Assembly: GCF_902686445.1 (NCBI RefSeq)
Contig: NC_062225.1
Location: forward strand, 91,376,581 to 91,440,580
Reading direction: 5' to 3'
Source: Sciurus carolinensis
Taxonomy: Eukaryota > Chordata > Mammalia > Rodentia > Sciuridae
DNA length: 64,000 bases
The translations under genes were made by a program, and so were the position numbers. This document shows, piece by piece, positions 24,013 through 33,083 of this stretch. The stretch's first letter is position 1, and every line of letters starts with the position of its first letter. The notes under the pieces are model-generated. The model was not told the DNA's origin. It ran no database searches and saw only the letters and a list, made by a program, of their open reading frames with translations.

Positions 24013-24416
24013 TGCTATGGTTTTGATATTGGTGTCCCTCGAAGCTCTTGAGCAAGGCAATGCAAAAATGTTCAGAGGTGAAGTGGTTAAGTTATGAATG
24101 TTGAACCTAATCCACGGATACGGACTAACTGGATTAATGGGTGGTAAGGTAGACAGGTAGCATATGACTGGATGAGGTAGGTCCCTAGGGGCATGTTTTC
24201 ATGGTTTACATTTTGTCTCCAGTGAGTGAAGTTCTCTCTCTCTCTGCTCTCCTCTTCCTTTCTGCCATGAAGTTCTGCCTCACCTTAGACCCTCAGCTAT
24301 GGAGTTGGCTGACCATAAACTGAACCTCTGAAACTGTGAGCCAAAGTAATTGTTTTTCCTCCTCTACTGTTCCTGTCAGATCCTTTGGTCACAGGGACAA
24401 ATAACTGAAGAAAACA
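24013..24416 (+). mobile_element. Rodent MaLR-type solo LTR nested in an older element
   Basis: This 404-bp unit starts TGCTATGGTTTTGATATTGG and ends GAAGAAAACA (TG...CA termini). Internal landmarks are GTGTCCCTCGAAGCTCTTG, CTAACTGGATTAATGGGTGG, CTTTCTGCCATGAAGTTCTG, GGAGTTGGCTGACC, AAACTGAACCTCTGAAAC and CAGATCCTTTGGTCACAGGG. It is a complete LTR with no internal coding region, so it is a solo LTR left by recombination. I could not find a convincing 5-bp target duplication. Confidence 0.88.
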
Positions 24417-24447
24417 ATAGTTGTGATCCAGTTCCCCTAGTAATCTC

Positions 24448-24545
24448 CCTCCTCCTCCTCCTCCTCCTCCTTCTTCTCCTCTTCTTCCTCCTTCATATTT
24501 TCTTCTCTCTCTCTCTCTTTCTCTTTCTCTCTCTCTCTCTCTCTC
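24448..24545. repeat. Pyrimidine microsatellite, (TCC)n then (CT)n
   Basis: An almost pure C/T tract: TCC units, an imperfect TTC/TCC middle, then CT repeats. It lies near the 3' end of the old LTR-like element, where other copies carry an AT/CT-rich segment, and probably expanded from that. Confidence 0.95.
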
Positions 24546-24597
24546 ATACACATACACTCTTAGTTCTGATTCTCTAGAGAACTGTGACTAACACAAA

Positions 24598-25171
24598 TAA
24601 TAAGTTGTTCATCACTAGAAACATTCTCACAGGAGTCAGAGGATCAGTATTGGAGGGTTTTAAGGAGTAGGTTTTAAGGGGTAAGTTTAAGCTCTGATGG
24701 TAGCTGGAGCAAATGGCTCCCTAGGTCATTCTAGACCAAAGGTTCTGGGAGTCAGATATTCTCCAGTGCAATGCCCTTTGATGCCAAAAATCCACCTATA
24801 TTCATAATGGTTTTAAATATCAAGTCTATTACATGTTAATTGTTGCAGTATAGAATACATCCCTATTTCCTTTTGTTTGAAAGTTTACTGTACTGTCACA
24901 AGTCTAATTGCTCTAGTTGAATATATATAGTTTACAAATTTCAACATATTTCTAAATCATAACTGACTAAGAGTATTACTTATATTTGGAATTATATGTA
25001 TGTATGCATGTATCTATTTATTTAGCTGGAGCCAGAAGTTGGAATAAGGGTCTCACACACCCTAAACATATGTTCTCCACTGAGTTTCCCCACAGTCCTT
25101 TAAAAATTGAATTAAAATCAGATTTTTTTAATCGATGACTGCCCTCATGAGTGTCTATTATAATACTTTAA
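24598..25171. other. AT-rich DNA, no gene recognised
   Basis: AT-rich sequence, possibly including decayed L1. A TATGTATGTATGCATGTATC simple stretch lies near 24993. Confidence 0.45.
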
Positions 25172-26055
25172 GATAGTGGATAAAAGAATCAACAACTGCA
25201 ATGGCATCAAACTAAAAACCTTCTGCACAGGAAAGGAAACAGCTGATAGCATAAAGAGAGCACCTATAGAATGGGAGATAATCTTCTCCAGCCAATCTTC
25301 TAAAAGGGGATTAATATCCAGGATATAGAAAGAACTCAAAAAAATCCCCCAAAACAAAACAAAGAGACCTCAATGCAATCAGTAAATGAGCAAGTGATAT
25401 AAACAAATATTTCACAAAACAATAAATACCAATGATCAACAAATATGTGAAACAATGTTCAACATCCTTAGCTTTCAGGGAAAGGTAAATCTCAACTACA
25501 CTGAGATTTCATCTTGCCCCTGTTAGAATGGCAGCCATTAGGAATACAAACAATAATAATTACTGGCAAGTACAGAGGGGAAAAGATGCACTTATACATT
25601 GCTGCAAATAAGTACAACCACTCTGGAAAGCAGTATGTGGTTCCTCAAAAGACTGGGAATGAAACCATCATTACAATCCAGCTAAAACACTCCTTGGTAT
25701 TTTTCCAAAAGATCTAAAATCAGCATACTATAGTGATACATGCATACAAATATTTATAGAAGTACAATTCACAATAACCATGTTATGAAACCAGCCTGGG
25801 TGTCCATCAATGGACGAATGGGCAAAGAAAATTTAATTTATATACACAACGGAGTCTTACTGAGTAATAAAGAATGAAATTATATCATTTTATAGCAAAT
25901 GGATGGAACTTTAGAACATTATACTAAATGAAATAAACCAGACTCAGAAAGCCAAGGGTTGAAGTCAAGGGTGGAATGTTTTTTCTTATCTGTGAAAGCT
26001 AGAGAGAGAAAAAGAAAAGGAATAAAAAGGGGGGACTCCTATGAAAATAGAAGGG
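25172..26055 (+). mobile_element. L1 ORF2 3' part and start of 3' UTR (first segment of a split L1)
   Basis: Recognisable L1 ORF2 order is present: ATAAAAGAATCAACAACTGC, CATCAAACTAAAAACCTTCT, GGGATTAATATCCAGGATAT and AACTCAAAAAAATCC. These are followed by CCCCTGTTAGAATGGCAGCC, CAATGGACGAATGGGCAAAG, AATGGATGGAACTTTAGAAC and AAATAAACCAGACTCAGAAA. The intact enzyme is not encoded: stops and indels are frequent. At 26056 an LTR interrupts it and L1 sequence continues after 26480. Confidence 0.92.
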
Positions 26056-26480
26056 AGACAGTTCCAGTCAACTTTTTCATTGCTGTGACCAAAAACCCTG
26101 ACAAGAATAATTAGAGGAGGAAAAGTTTATTTTGGGTTCAAGGTTTCAGAGGTCTCAGTCCATAGACAGCTGACAGCATAACTTGGGATTGAAGTGAGGC
26201 AGAACATCATGGCGGAAGAGTGTGGCAGAGTGAGGCAGCCTTGGACTTGGTCACCTCAAGGTGGAAAGAGACTAAGCTCAGCTCACCAAATGTATACCCT
26301 AAAGTCATGCCCACAATGACCACCTCCTCCAGACAACCCTACTACTCAGTTAATCTCATCAGGGGATCAATGCACTGATTGGGTTAAGGCTCTCATAACC
26401 CGATCATTTCTTCTCTAAACCTTCTTGCATTATCTCACACATGAGCTTCTGGGGGACACCTCCCCTCCAAACCATAACAA
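26056..26480 (-). mobile_element. Rodent MaLR-type solo LTR inserted in an L1
   Basis: The plus strand starts TTCCAGTCAACTTTTTCATT and GCTGTGACCAAAAACCCTGA, the complement of the LTR 3' end. It ends GGGGGACACCTCCCCTCCAA and ACCATAACA, the complement of a TGTTATGGTTTGG start. In between are AACATCATGGCGGAAGAG and ATCAGGGGATCAATGCACTG. The LTR is about 425 bp, complete and without coding sequence. It is younger than the L1 it splits. Confidence 0.9.
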
Positions 26481-26815
26481 AGACGAATAGAGTATAAGAA
26501 GGGGAAAAATAGAGAAGGGTGGGAGCAGGATGTGAGAAATATTGGGAATGAAATCTACCAAATTATGCAATGTCCTTATATGAATATAGTGCAATTTATC
26601 ACAATTACATACGTGTAATTATAATACACTAATTATAATATTAATACTAATAATAGAAGGGAGATCAGCAATGTAGAGAAAGGGAGGGAAAGGGAGTTAT
26701 AAGGGAAGGAGATGGATCATGTCATGTTAAGTGCATGGGGGAACACAGCATAATGAATCCCACTACTAAGTATAATTATAATGCACACACAAAAATATGT
26801 TGAGCAGTGCATTTG
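26481..26815 (+). mobile_element. L1 3' UTR (second segment of the split L1), with internal duplication
   Basis: L1 3' UTR resumes with AGGGTGGGAGCAGGATGTGA, then AATGAAATCTACCAAATTAT. A second G/A-rich 3' UTR start, AATAGAAGGGAGATCAGC (about 26652), echoes AATAGAAGGGAGACAG (about 26046) just before the LTR. It then leads to AATCCCACTACTAAGTATAA and TTATAATGCACACAC. The 3' UTR is therefore partly duplicated or two L1 tails are joined. Confidence 0.75.
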
Positions 26816-26924
26816 ATCAAGAAAAAGGGGACATGCTAGCATAGAGTTTATCACAGCCCTTGTTCCTAAGACGATGACAGGGCTTCTTGCCCAATACAGC
26901 AGAGATCATGCTGGAGTGGGGTAT

Positions 26925-27107
26925 GAGAAATGGTGGAATGAAACAGACATCATTACCCTATGTATATGTAGGATTACATGAACGGTATGAATCTACATCG
27001 TGCACAACCATAGAAACGCATTGTTGTACCCCATTTGTATCAATGAATCAAAATGCAGTCTGTAAAAAATTAAAAGCTAAATAAAAAAATAATAAAAAAA
27101 ATGAAGT
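26925..27107 (+). mobile_element. Squirrel-type L1 3' terminus, strongly truncated
   Basis: TGAAACAGACATCATTACCC, TATGTATATGTAGGATTACA, GTGCACAACCATAGAAACGC and TTGTACCCCATTTGTATC match the 3' UTR of the L1 at 10820-11265. It ends in an A-rich tail (27066-27105). Confidence 0.9.
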
Positions 27108-27543
27108 ACCAGATATCTTGAAATGGAGGGAGATATAAACCAGACCTTGTCCTTGGGTTGCTACACGTAACTTTGCACCAAAATCACCATAGAATTAATA
27201 TAGGACAGAGATACAATGGTAAATATATACCATAGGAAGAAAGAAAAAGGAACAGTGTTCTTAGATTTGCATATGCATATATAGATTACACACATACATA
27301 AATTATGTGCATATGCATATATGAATATATACTGAGATATCTATTTTATGCCACCCTAATCAAGGCATTTCCTTTGAAATTGCTGTATATAGTGACTTGA
27401 CTTCAAAAAAAGTCATATTGCTAAGGTACACCTCACAGAAAGCAGCTTGGTACTTGCATTTACCATATGTATATAACAATGCTAAAAATTTTCTAAACCA
27501 AATATGTCCTGCCTTGGGTTTTGATTTCTTGTCATTTTCCAGG
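27108..27543. other. AT-rich DNA with a 14-bp direct repeat
   Basis: GCATATGCATATAT occurs at 27270-27283 and again at 27310-27323 within an AT-rich alternating tract. No gene is recognised. Confidence 0.5.
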
Positions 27544-28094
27544 TGTATTAGTCAGGTCTCTCTGTAGGAACAGAATCAACAGGAAGTATGATAATAAAGA
27601 GGGGATTTATTAGATTGCCTCACACAATCAAAAGCTGACTAGTTCACAATGGCCATCTGCAGCTGGAGAGCTGGAAGAACCAGCACTGCACAGTCCAAGA
27701 CAGAGAAACCCTAGAACAAGAGGATCAACAGTGCTACCCTAGTCTAAGAAGACTTCTGGGAACTCCCTGGAGAATCACTGGCAGAATCCACTTTGGAAGA
27801 GTGAAGAAGCGAGAGTTTGATATCCTCGGAATATTGAAGCTGCAATCAAGAACCCATTTAAGAAGAGTGGAGCTTGTATCTGCATCTGCTTCCTTGCTCT
27901 TCCAACTTTTATTCCATCCAAGCCACCATCCTATTGGGTGGTGCTGCCTACACTTAGGAGGGTCTCCACTTCAGTTCACTATCCCACATGCCAATCATTC
28001 CTAGAAACACCTTCGTTGACACACCCAGAAGCTGCTTAATCATCTGCATCTCTTAATCCAATCGAGTTGAGAATTCAAATTAACCATTTTATCA
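27544..28094 (-). mobile_element. LTR-like element, full length, inverted
   Basis: The plus strand begins TGTATTAGTCAGGTCTCTCT and GTAGGAACAGAATCAACAGG, and ends GTTGAGAATTCAAATTAACC and ATTTTATCA. Complemented, it runs from TGATAAAATGGTTAATTTG to GACTAATACA, so it has TG...CA termini typical of LTRs. It is 551 bp long and less decayed than the relatives at 23593-24597 and 40864-41278. The flanks CCAGG and GGTCA are not a clean duplication. An open frame at 27801-28004 lies inside it and is not a gene. Confidence 0.7.
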
Positions 28095-29195
28095 GGTCAA
28101 CTCAGGGAAGACATTATTCCTTCCCTGCAGTGTTGAACATTGCTGCAAATCTCATGGTTGACATTCCTGCAACAAAGGCAAATGAATAAGAGATTAGCAT
28201 AGCAAGTTTACTCCTAAACATCTGTCTTCTCATGCCTGACTGAAGTCAGAAAGGAGGAGAACAGTCCTACCTTCCCTACTCAGTCAGGCCTCCCGTCTGA
28301 GATTCCAGATGCTGAACTCGAAAAATCTTACTGTCACTGACTTTTGTCAGCTGTTCCAGGATCTCCCTACGGACTGCAGAGCAGAGGTGTGTGTGTCACC
28401 TCATGTTGGTGGCAAATCATAGAGAAGGTACTCTTGTTTCCTTGTCCTTTGCAGTGTCCATGGCTGAGAGATCTGTAACAAAAATGGCTAAATAACAGGA
28501 AAGCAGGACAAATCAATTTTCCCAAAGTTTGTCATGACATGGAAGGCTTCAGAAAGACTCAGAGTCTCAGGGAAAGTATTTTTTTTGGTGTCCTGAAGGC
28601 ATATGACAAGAGGACCCCAAGGTGTGATCTATGGTAATAAATGGGCCACTGAGTGAGGCCTGCTTATCCAGATTCTTCTTGACCTCTTGTGTGACAGTTC
28701 ATCCCTCCAGGTGCAGGAAAGACACCTGTCACAGGAAGGTGTTTAGGCAGCGAGAGAGGGAGGTCACAGAGTCACTTCTCTGCTTCTGAGTTGTTCTGTT
28801 TCCTTCAGCCCGGAATAGTCACGTGCCAAAGTGTCATATTTTGGGGTATCGTTCTAATCTCTGATACAATGAATAAAGCTGAAGTTAACAGAATATGAGG
28901 TTCTTAAAAAACAAAAACCATGACACAGGGAAAAACAGCCGGAAGAAGGACAGTCTGATTCCATGAGTCTGGCCGGTGGCAGGAACCAGGTCTCAGGTGT
29001 TTACCTTTTCTGACTGTCTTGTGTCTTCTACATGGTGGACACTGAGATGATTGGACTCTCCTCCTAATTTCAACACTTGAAGAATTTTCATCTCACTGAT
29101 TCAAAGTGTATCTTGAGGCTTGATATTTTACTATTCATAGATACTTATCAGATGGACATTTCATTATCATTTTAACCTTGGAGTTATTGACTAAT
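28095..29195. other. Unassigned DNA, possible old LTR remnant at about 28440-28920
   Basis: The segment 28480-28920 (GGAAAGCAGGACAAATCAAT, CAAAGTGTCATATTTTGGGG, CTGATACAATGAATAAAGCT) reminds me of an old ERV LTR with an AATAAA signal, but I cannot place the family. The rest looks unique. No coding gene is seen. Confidence 0.35.
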
Positions 29196-29205
29196 AGATC
29201 TTATC

Positions 29206-29380
29206 TTGGTTTGGTACAGGGGATTGAACTCAGGGGTGCTTCGCCACTGAGATACATGCTTTTTATTTTCTATTTTGAAAAAGGGTCTTGCTAAATTGCT
29301 GAGGTTGACCTCAAACTTGTGATCCTCTTGTCTCGGCTGCCTACATCTTGGGGATTGTGGCGTGTGCTGCCGTGCCCAGC
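29206..29380 (-). mobile_element. B1-dID (MEN-type) SINE, inverted, with target-site duplication
   Basis: TACAGGGGATTGAACTCAGG and TTCGCCACTGAGATACATGC are the complement of the ID half. AAAAAGGGTCTTGCTAAATT, GCTGAGGTTGACCTC and GTGCTGCCGTGCCCAGC are the complement of the B1 half. AGATCTTATC (29196-29205) and AGATCTTAGC (29381-29390) form a 9-of-10 target-site duplication. Confidence 0.93.
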
Positions 29381-29390
29381 AGATCTTAGC

Positions 29391-29799
29391 TTGTTAAGCT
29401 TGAAAATAAACTTCAGTGTATTTTCAAGCTGCAAATGTGGATCTTTTAATAAAAATTTTGAGGTACAACAGACATAAAAATAATTGATATTATGTTATCT
29501 TCATTTTTTTCTCTGATTCCTCAAAGAGAAATATTGTGGGTTATAACCGATTTTTAAAAAAAATACTAGGAAGTTTTACAATATTGGTTATCACAAAACC
29601 CATGTTATTATTGCTCATTCTTTTGGTTTAATTAAAAGTGTATTTTTGCCCTTATGATGTGTGTTCACAGTATAAAGAATGATTAATAACAGCCAACAGT
29701 ATGTTTTGAATCAGTATATATCAGTGCAAAAATGTATATTTAAATCAACTGAAGCCAGACTCACATCATGAATTTTTAAATTACCTTAAAGGCTTTCAA
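29391..29799. other. AT-rich unique DNA
   Basis: No recognised repeat or gene. This is the left border of the repeat-free block described next. Confidence 0.5.
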
Positions 29800-30270
29800 A
29801 AGTAAACTCAAGGCCCCCCCAAATGGCTGTGGTGGTTTCCCCCAGTCCAGGTGCCCAGCCCAACATTTGTTTCCGATTATACCGTGCTTCAGAAAATGCC
29901 AGATCAGAAACGATCTGCCTCGAGAGCGTGCATCTCCGCAGCAGGCCTCATCTGACCGCACACTGGACTTCTCCATAAAGTCACTCCTGTCTAACCCGGA
30001 GACACAGAGGCCTCTTTCTTGAGTTCCCCCGTCCCTCCCCCTCTGCAGGCCTGGGACATTTTCCTGAGCATTCACAATGTTAATTGGAGTTACATGTGTG
30101 CATTCAGATCTGAACATACTTCCAGATGTGGCTTTTGTAAGCAAGTCTTTTCAGACCAAACCCCTTCATATTTCAAATGGTATTGCGCTGCACAAGATAT
30201 CTTCAATTAAAAGAAATTCCAGAGGACACAGCCATTAGCATGATTAAACACAACATAAAAATATAAAATT
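29800..30270. promoter_or_regulatory. Candidate conserved non-coding element 1
   Basis: Repeat-free sequence of balanced composition in an AT-rich neighbourhood. It carries several homeodomain-type cores: GTTAATTGG (near 30080), CAATTAAAAG (near 30205) and CCATTAGCATGATTAAAC (near 30230). No coding potential stands out. Conservation is inferred from texture only; no alignment was run. The putative function is a distal enhancer. Confidence 0.35.
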
Positions 30271-30599
30271 ACACATATATATATTTGGAATTGGGTCATC
30301 TGATTTTGATTCTTGCTTTTCTCTCATTTTCTACTTTAAAAATTGCAAGGATCCTAGGGGTATGATCTTAAAGAACAGATCTTTGCTGTTCACTTTTAAA
30401 ATTATCTAATTCTGCATGGTTTTATAGAAAATTGAGGCCAGTGCTAGGAATTCTGGATCGTAAACGATGTATTCAAAATGATTCGAACTGCCTAAAACCT
30501 GATTTTATTTGTACCTTTACCTTGTACTGTAGCTAGTTTATAACGATAGCACATATAATGTAAAGGCCGATAATTGCATTTGTGCATTTCCTAGATTGT

Positions 30600-31180
30600 A
30601 CTGGAAGAGAAAACACAGTCGAGACAGGAGGAGAGGGCTTAGTGTAAAAAGAATGTAGGCGCAATTAAACTCCCTTCCGCCAGCTCCATGCAACAGCGCA
30701 GATTATTTCTGTGGTCATGGGCCAAGTCTGCCTTTATTTGGAAGGAATTCTCTTATCTTTTAAGACAGTGGATCTTAAGTTTCTTTAGCAGAGAAAGTAA
30801 AAACTGGATCTCAGTAACAAAGGACAGGCTTGTCTTGTAAAAGCTTGCACTACTATGTCGTGTGATGCAGAAAATACATTTGAATTTTGTCATGTTTGGG
30901 GGAAAATTATAATAAATAATCTCACAGAACAATTCATTTTACACTTAAAATCCAAAGCAGCAGCGATGTACAGCAGTATTGGTTTCACTCAATCAAAGAA
31001 AATTTTCCATAAGTCACAATGTGCCCCTCCAGTAACACCCCCCATCCAACCCCAGCCGCTCTTGCAGGCTCATTTATAACTCTGCGCCTGGTTCTACTTC
31101 ACTGGCAAAGGCAGGCACCAAAACAAGTAATTACCATAATTATTTTGGTCCAAGATGAAATCCTTTCAAAGAGCACACAT
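30600..31180. promoter_or_regulatory. Candidate conserved non-coding element 2
   Basis: Repeat-free. Contains GGCGCAATTAAACTCC (near 30660), CCTTTATTTGG (near 30730), CACTCAATCAAAG and CTCATTTATAAC. It also has two neighbouring TAAT cores in GTAATTACCATAATTATTTT (near 31128). Clusters of AT-core homeodomain sites in otherwise balanced sequence are typical of developmental enhancers. This is an inference from motif content, without a conservation test. Confidence 0.35.
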
Positions 31181-31729
31181 TTTCTTTTTGTATTGTATTT
31201 TTATTAGCCATATACATTTGAATAAAATTTCTACTATACATGTGTATTAATACCAAGATACTTGTAAATACCATTCAAAGTGGGACAGTTTGCTAATGTA
31301 ATATACTCTTCTCTCTCTCCGAATCTTTACTCTTTGGTTTTCTCCTTGATTTTCATTTCTCTACTTTTGAAGATTACAGCAAAGAGCACCTAGAATGTAA
31401 TTTTGAGTGTTTTAAAGCAAAGTGGTAGATTTCATTTTCCCAGGAGTGTTTTATTAAGGAAATATTCTTATAGCTCAGAAAAATCCAATCTGAAATACAA
31501 CAATAAAACAAACTCGTGTGATGGTCTATTTTATTACATGGGACTTGTTTTGCTCAATCAATCAGACTGGGACCAAAAAATGCTTTAGGTTCATATTTCA
31601 ATGCAAATCTTGGTTGGAAGGTTATATCCCAGTCTCCAATGTTTAACGAGGTGTCTACTTCATTCTTATTAACTAAAATACTTTAAAAACTAAAGTGGTT
31701 CAACTTAGTAATTTTATTAGACTGTAATA
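31181..31729. other. AT-rich spacer between candidate elements
   Basis: AT-rich unique sequence with no recognised repeat or gene. Confidence 0.45.
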
Positions 31730-32310
31730 GTTATTTCATTAACATTTTCCTCCAAGGATTTTTCTGTCTGATTGTGAGTCCTTTGCAATTCCAGACGGTA
31801 TGATGGATGCTACTCTTCTATGACAAGAATTTTAACAGGCCTCCTTCAGCACTCAGTGCACACCCAATTACGCGTCTGAGCTAGTAACCTTGAATTTATG
31901 TTGCCATGGCGACAAACTGGTCATGCATTATGGATTATCATTGAAATTCTACACCCTACCTAGCATAATGAGAGCTGGGGACTTAATCAAGTCAGCCGTT
32001 CTGTGTGACACAAAGTGAAGAACCAGCTCTTATTGTTCAGCGCCCAGAAAGGAAGCGGCCTGACGGGGAGGCAGCTGCGGGGCCGAGGCCTGATAGATGG
32101 CCCTTATATACATTTGTGAACGTATAGACAGATGGTGCTCAGTGCCTGCAATTTCCAGCTTAGGCGGCAGCTGTTCGGATAACCTCTGCCGTCTCACCTT
32201 GTTGTCATGGAACATTGAACAGAGACTGAGAATGTGTATGGGCGCATTGACAATCTGACTGAATTTACACTGCATGGCATCCTTCTTTTATCATAAGGCG
32301 GCTGGGCTAG
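31730..32310. promoter_or_regulatory. Candidate conserved non-coding element 3 with RFX X-box
   Basis: This is the strongest enhancer-like segment in the window. At 31900-31913 lies GTTGCCATGGCGAC, a near-perfect palindromic X-box (RFX family consensus GTTRCC-N2-GGYAAC, one mismatch). Just beyond are GCATTATGGATTATC, with an OTX/PITX-type GGATTA, and GACTTAATCAAGTC, an imperfect palindrome with an NKX-like TCAAGT. CCAATTACGCG and the E-box CAGCTG (about 32072) are nearby. No reading frame or repeat explains this block. Motif identity is seen; activity and conservation are inferred. Confidence 0.45.
31900..31913. promoter_or_regulatory. RFX X-box-like site
   Basis: GTTGCCATGGCGAC is made of two inverted half-sites, GTTGCC and GGCGAC, with a 2-bp spacer. 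It differs from the symmetric GTTGCCATGGCAAC by one base (a G in place of A). RFX proteins bind such sites in ciliary-gene promoters and in enhancers. Confidence 0.5.
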
Positions 32311-32689
32311 GAAGAATGCGGAGTGGGGGTGGGGGTGGCCAGGAGCACACGCTTTTGAGCGCCGGGGCCTGGGATCTGAAGGGCGCCCGCTTCCATTTTC
32401 AAAGAAGACAGCCCAAGTGTGGTCGTCCTTGCCTCAGAGAAACGAGTCCAGGCAGCTGCGTCTTCAGAGCCCAGACGTCCCAGGCAGAGCCTTTCCGTGG
32501 ATAGAGTTTCAGCTCCCCTTGGCCCACAGGTGATAGGCGCCTTGCCATCTCTTCGCTCCTTGTAAAGACAAAAGGCCAGCTTCTTCAGTTCTGAGGGCGG
32601 GCTGCACATCCGGACAGTGTCCAGCCAGGATGCTGCGTCCACGCGGGGCCTCCCTTCTCAGGCATGGTGCGCAGGAACTGGTGAGAGGC
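32311..32689. other. GC-rich segment between candidate elements
   Basis: GC-rich, starting with a GTGGGGGTGGGGGTGG run. Overlapping frames on both strands (32274-32642) have no family resemblance. It may be part of the same regulatory block. Confidence 0.4.
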
Positions 32690-32880
32690 AGCCAGGAGGC
32701 TCCGGAGGGGAGCCGTTTCCACATAAATAGACTCGTTAATGACCTTTCTCTCCATTAGAAATGATTGAATTAATGCCTTTCTAAACAGAAGGGCAGCTGC
32801 TTTTGAGCAGAATATCAAGCCCCATAAATCTCAGGGTCCACATGAATATTTGTCAGAGGACGACGCCTCGTAATGAAGCT
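32690..32880. promoter_or_regulatory. Candidate conserved non-coding element 4
   Basis: Dense AT-core sites in repeat-free sequence: CACATAAATAGACTCGTTAA, TGACCTTTCTCTCCATTAG (nuclear-receptor-type TGACCT followed by ATTAG), GATTGAATTAATGCC, the E-box CAGCTG (32794-32799), CCCCATAAATCTC and CGTAATGAAG. The pattern resembles a vertebrate developmental enhancer. Conservation is not tested. Confidence 0.4.
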
Positions 32881-33059
32881 GGCCTTGCACCTGCCCCTTC
32901 CCCACCCCAGCAGGCCCATGGTCATGGACAAGGTTACAGCCACTAAGCACCCTGCACACCCAGGCTTTGCAGGGCGGGTGCCCTCCACCAGCATTCTGGC
33001 TGTGGCTTTCTTTCATGTGAAGTTCTCTATTTGTTTGATTTTATTATTCCTTTTCACTA

Positions 33060-33083
33060 TTTTTTTTTTTTTTTTTTTTTTTT
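33060..33083. repeat. Poly(T) tract
   Basis: An uninterrupted run of about 24 T at the boundary of the repeat-free block. No SINE or L1 body adjoins it, so it may be a bare simple repeat. Confidence 0.95.

Larger units (their letters stand above)
23593..24597 (+). mobile_element. Old LTR-like element, split by a younger LTR
   Basis: The left part (23593-24012) starts GGTTTACTTCATGTGTCAAC and runs through AAGATCTGCCCTCAATCTGG, AGGCCTGAGTGGAACAAATA and GGACTTCTCAGCCTTCATGA. The right part (24417-24597) resumes with GTGATCCAGTTCCC and ends GTTCTGATTCTCTAGAGAAC and TGTGACTAACACA. I recognise this as a widespread mammalian repeat but cannot name the subfamily. Further copies are at 27544-28094 (inverted) and 40864-41278. 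A MaLR LTR at 24013-24416 interrupts it. Confidence 0.7.

Noticed and set aside
24013..26480. Coding endogenous retrovirus
   Set aside because: Only solo LTRs are visible (24013-24416 plus strand, 26056-26480 minus strand), in opposite orientations. The sequence between them is an L1 and unique DNA, with no gag, pol or env remnant.
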